DNA from: Tranzscheliella williamsii
Lineage: Eukaryota; Basidiomycota; Ustilaginomycetes; Ustilaginales; Ustilaginaceae
Direction of reading: 5' to 3'
Assembly (NCBI GenBank): GCA_023212725.1
Contig: JALBYF010000086.1
Span: forward strand, 1-64,000
DNA: 64,000 nt
A program made the position numbers and the translations under genes. The notes under the pieces are model-generated. The model ran no database searches. It was not told the origin of the DNA and worked only from the letters and a program-made list of their open reading frames with translations. Positions 62,601-64,000 of this stretch are shown in pieces. Position 1 is the stretch's first letter. Each line of letters opens with the position of its first letter.

Positions 62601-64000
62601 AGTTGCCGCCTCGTCAGGTCGAAAGGGTCTTCCCTTCCGATTTGGCTGCAGTGCTGGGGCTCACTCGGCTAGCTGCACATCAAACTGAGTTGATTTTCAG
62701 GAACGCCAGCAAAGTTACGTTTAATTGCGCAGCGCTAACGTCCAGCTCTGCAGAACGAGAGGTGCTACGCGAGATGCGTGGATCCTAACCGTAAGGAGTT
62801 CCCGACCCGTGCAGCACATGACGCTGCCCATTCAGCCGATCTGACTTTGCAAGCATCTACAGATCGACCGTTCGATCTGCTTCCTTCTCCCACCTCTCCC
62901 TTCGGCTTGCAGCCAGTACAGGCGCTCATCCGGTCCGAGTTTGAAACATTACCCGCGGCGGTACCTTCATGGCCAGTTGTCCCTGTCAGGTCCGGTCGAA
63001 GTCACGGGGCTTAACGTCGGATCCGCCCGGGTTCCGCCTCCTGCTTAACCTCTGCAGCGATGCATGCTTGGTCAACTGCCTTTTTGTCGGCCGAAATGTC
63101 CTTGAGGTTCGTATCGCCCCCGGTCTGTCCTTCTTCCACGGTCACGGTAAGAAGGGGGTCGAGCAATTCTATCGACCCGTCTTCGCCCAGTTCAGCAGCG
63201 GAGCAGCATGGATGACGAAGTCTAGGCGCCGCTCGCATAGTCATTTGCAATTTAACAGGTATCTGCATCGACAGCTAGAAGTGAGTCATGGAGAGCTGAC
63301 CATCACAAAGGTCGGGTGGGTCTGCCACTGGTGTCATCCCTTTTGCAGATGTCTGCAGCCACGCTACGAAGAACACGGAGAGAAGTGGCTTCGTCGTTAC
63401 CCCAGGTCAGACGCAAACAGCGCTGAGACTCGCTGCTAGCACGCGCTGTGGCGGTCGAAGGCGGTGAGACATGGGTGCGGAAGCGTTCTCTTGAGAGACA
63501 CTCCCACTTCTATCGCCACGTTTGCATCACTGGCTGACCCCAGTGGTCTCCTCCGGGTGCAGCAACATCATGCTCGTCCTCCCACTTCCAAGGGGCACGA
63601 GCGCAAGACGTTTCTGCTACATTCACATCCATGATTTTCAAGCGCTCGTGAGACGGTTTGGTCGGCTTAACACATGCAAATCTCGTAGTTATAGTGACTT
63701 TTTCATCCAAGATTTAAAGTTCATTTTGGGGAATTTTTCATTTTCTGCGTTGATAGTGTACGCAGATATGGAAATCACATGCTGCCCTGTTCGGCGAAGC
63801 CCAGGGCTGCCTTGTTAGATCGATATCCTTTACCCATCACGTTCTGTATGCAAGGGTCCCGGATCGGGCAGAACTGCAGTGCTCGTAGCTTACGAAGCAT
63901 GGCCAGAACGCTCTCTGCAGCCGGCCCAGAACTACGACGCGAGTCTATATGCTGGCAGTAGAGAGGCGACCAGCGTAAGATTGACAGGGCGACGAGGTGG
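59665..64000. other. Gene-poor right end
   Basis: These 4.3 kb hold no gene I can support. 59665-60150 is probably the Rep1 promoter and leader. A run of G and C lies near 60280-60300. From about 61630 to 61830 and 63680 to 63780 the DNA is AT-rich. 62380-63450 has short frames on both strands with mixed protein-like composition; they could be decayed mobile-element pieces, but I saw no transposase, reverse transcriptase or integrase motif. A 33-base tandem repeat is listed separately. Confidence 0.55.
62530..62595 (+). repeat. 33-base tandem repeat, two copies
   Basis: TTCGG-AGTTGCCTACAGTACTGTAT begins at 62530 and again at 62563, with few differences, and TCGGAGTTGCC starts a partial third copy near 62597. 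The period is a multiple of three and sits in a short open frame, but no function is apparent. Confidence 0.7.

Noticed and set aside
63011..63268. Minus-strand 85-residue frame with acidic, coding-like residues
   Set aside because: Its first ATG is internal, there is no recognised motif, and a plus-strand frame overlaps it.
1..64000. tRNA genes, CRISPR arrays and telomere repeats
   Set aside because: A visual scan found no GGTTCGA-type T arm with a matching acceptor stem, no regularly spaced repeats and no TTAGGG array. Short RNA genes could still be missed without a program.

Overview
The window is nuclear DNA of a smut fungus (Basidiomycota, Ustilaginomycotina; Ustilago, Sporisorium or a related yeast). 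The evidence is a repellent-type protein (Rep1) with Kex2-cleaved NGGHNV repeats, which is known from smuts, GC-rich and CpG-rich coding DNA, and short GT-AG introns of about 66 to 137 bases. Genes on both strands are closely packed, with convergent 3' ends as little as 46 bases apart. I counted only ATG as a start codon, which moves many 5' ends inward compared with the longest open frames. I joined exons by hand from splice signals, reading phase and family knowledge.

Layout. 1-3.0 kb: gene-free, repeat-rich DNA holding a decayed inverted-repeat unit and a 127-base foldback element. 3.0-16.4 kb: mitochondrial ribosomal protein bL33m (three tiny exons), a DPW-rich protein of unknown function, a two-exon conserved gene I cannot name, an ABCD-family peroxisomal half-transporter, a large PH-domain protein (Skg3/Caf120 type) and an Rkm5/METTL21-type methyltransferase. 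17.6-30.4 kb: a YMR196W-like GH63-type glycosidase, spliceosomal cyclophilin CWC27, a CpG-poor intergenic block, a Nudix CoA diphosphatase, a NIFK/Nop15 RNA-binding protein, co-chaperone p23 and a DGAT2 acyltransferase. 30.8-44.6 kb: DEAH helicase Prp22, a pipecolate/saccharopine oxidase-like flavoprotein ending in ARI, a Sel1-repeat chitin synthase regulator ending in CVVM, a WW protein, complex I subunit NDUFA5, an RWDD2-like protein, a HIG1/Rcf2-like protein and a possible small mitochondrial ORF. 44.9-59.7 kb: a Gin4/Hsl1-type kinase, kinetochore protein Mcm21/CENP-O, U6 m6A methyltransferase METTL16 (eight exons, one of 11 bases), an ERT1/AcuK-type zinc-cluster factor and Rep1. 59.7-64 kb: no gene I can support.

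Most genes are housekeeping. Three loose themes recur. Acyl-CoA and carbon metabolism: the ABCD transporter, the Nudix CoA diphosphatase, DGAT2 and the ERT1-like regulator. Mitochondrial respiration: NDUFA5, the HIG1 protein and bL33m. RNA processing: Prp22, CWC27, METTL16 and NIFK. None of these is a physical gene cluster. The clearest lineage-specific gene is Rep1. The most unexplained DNA is the repeat field at the left end and the CpG-poor block near 24 kb.
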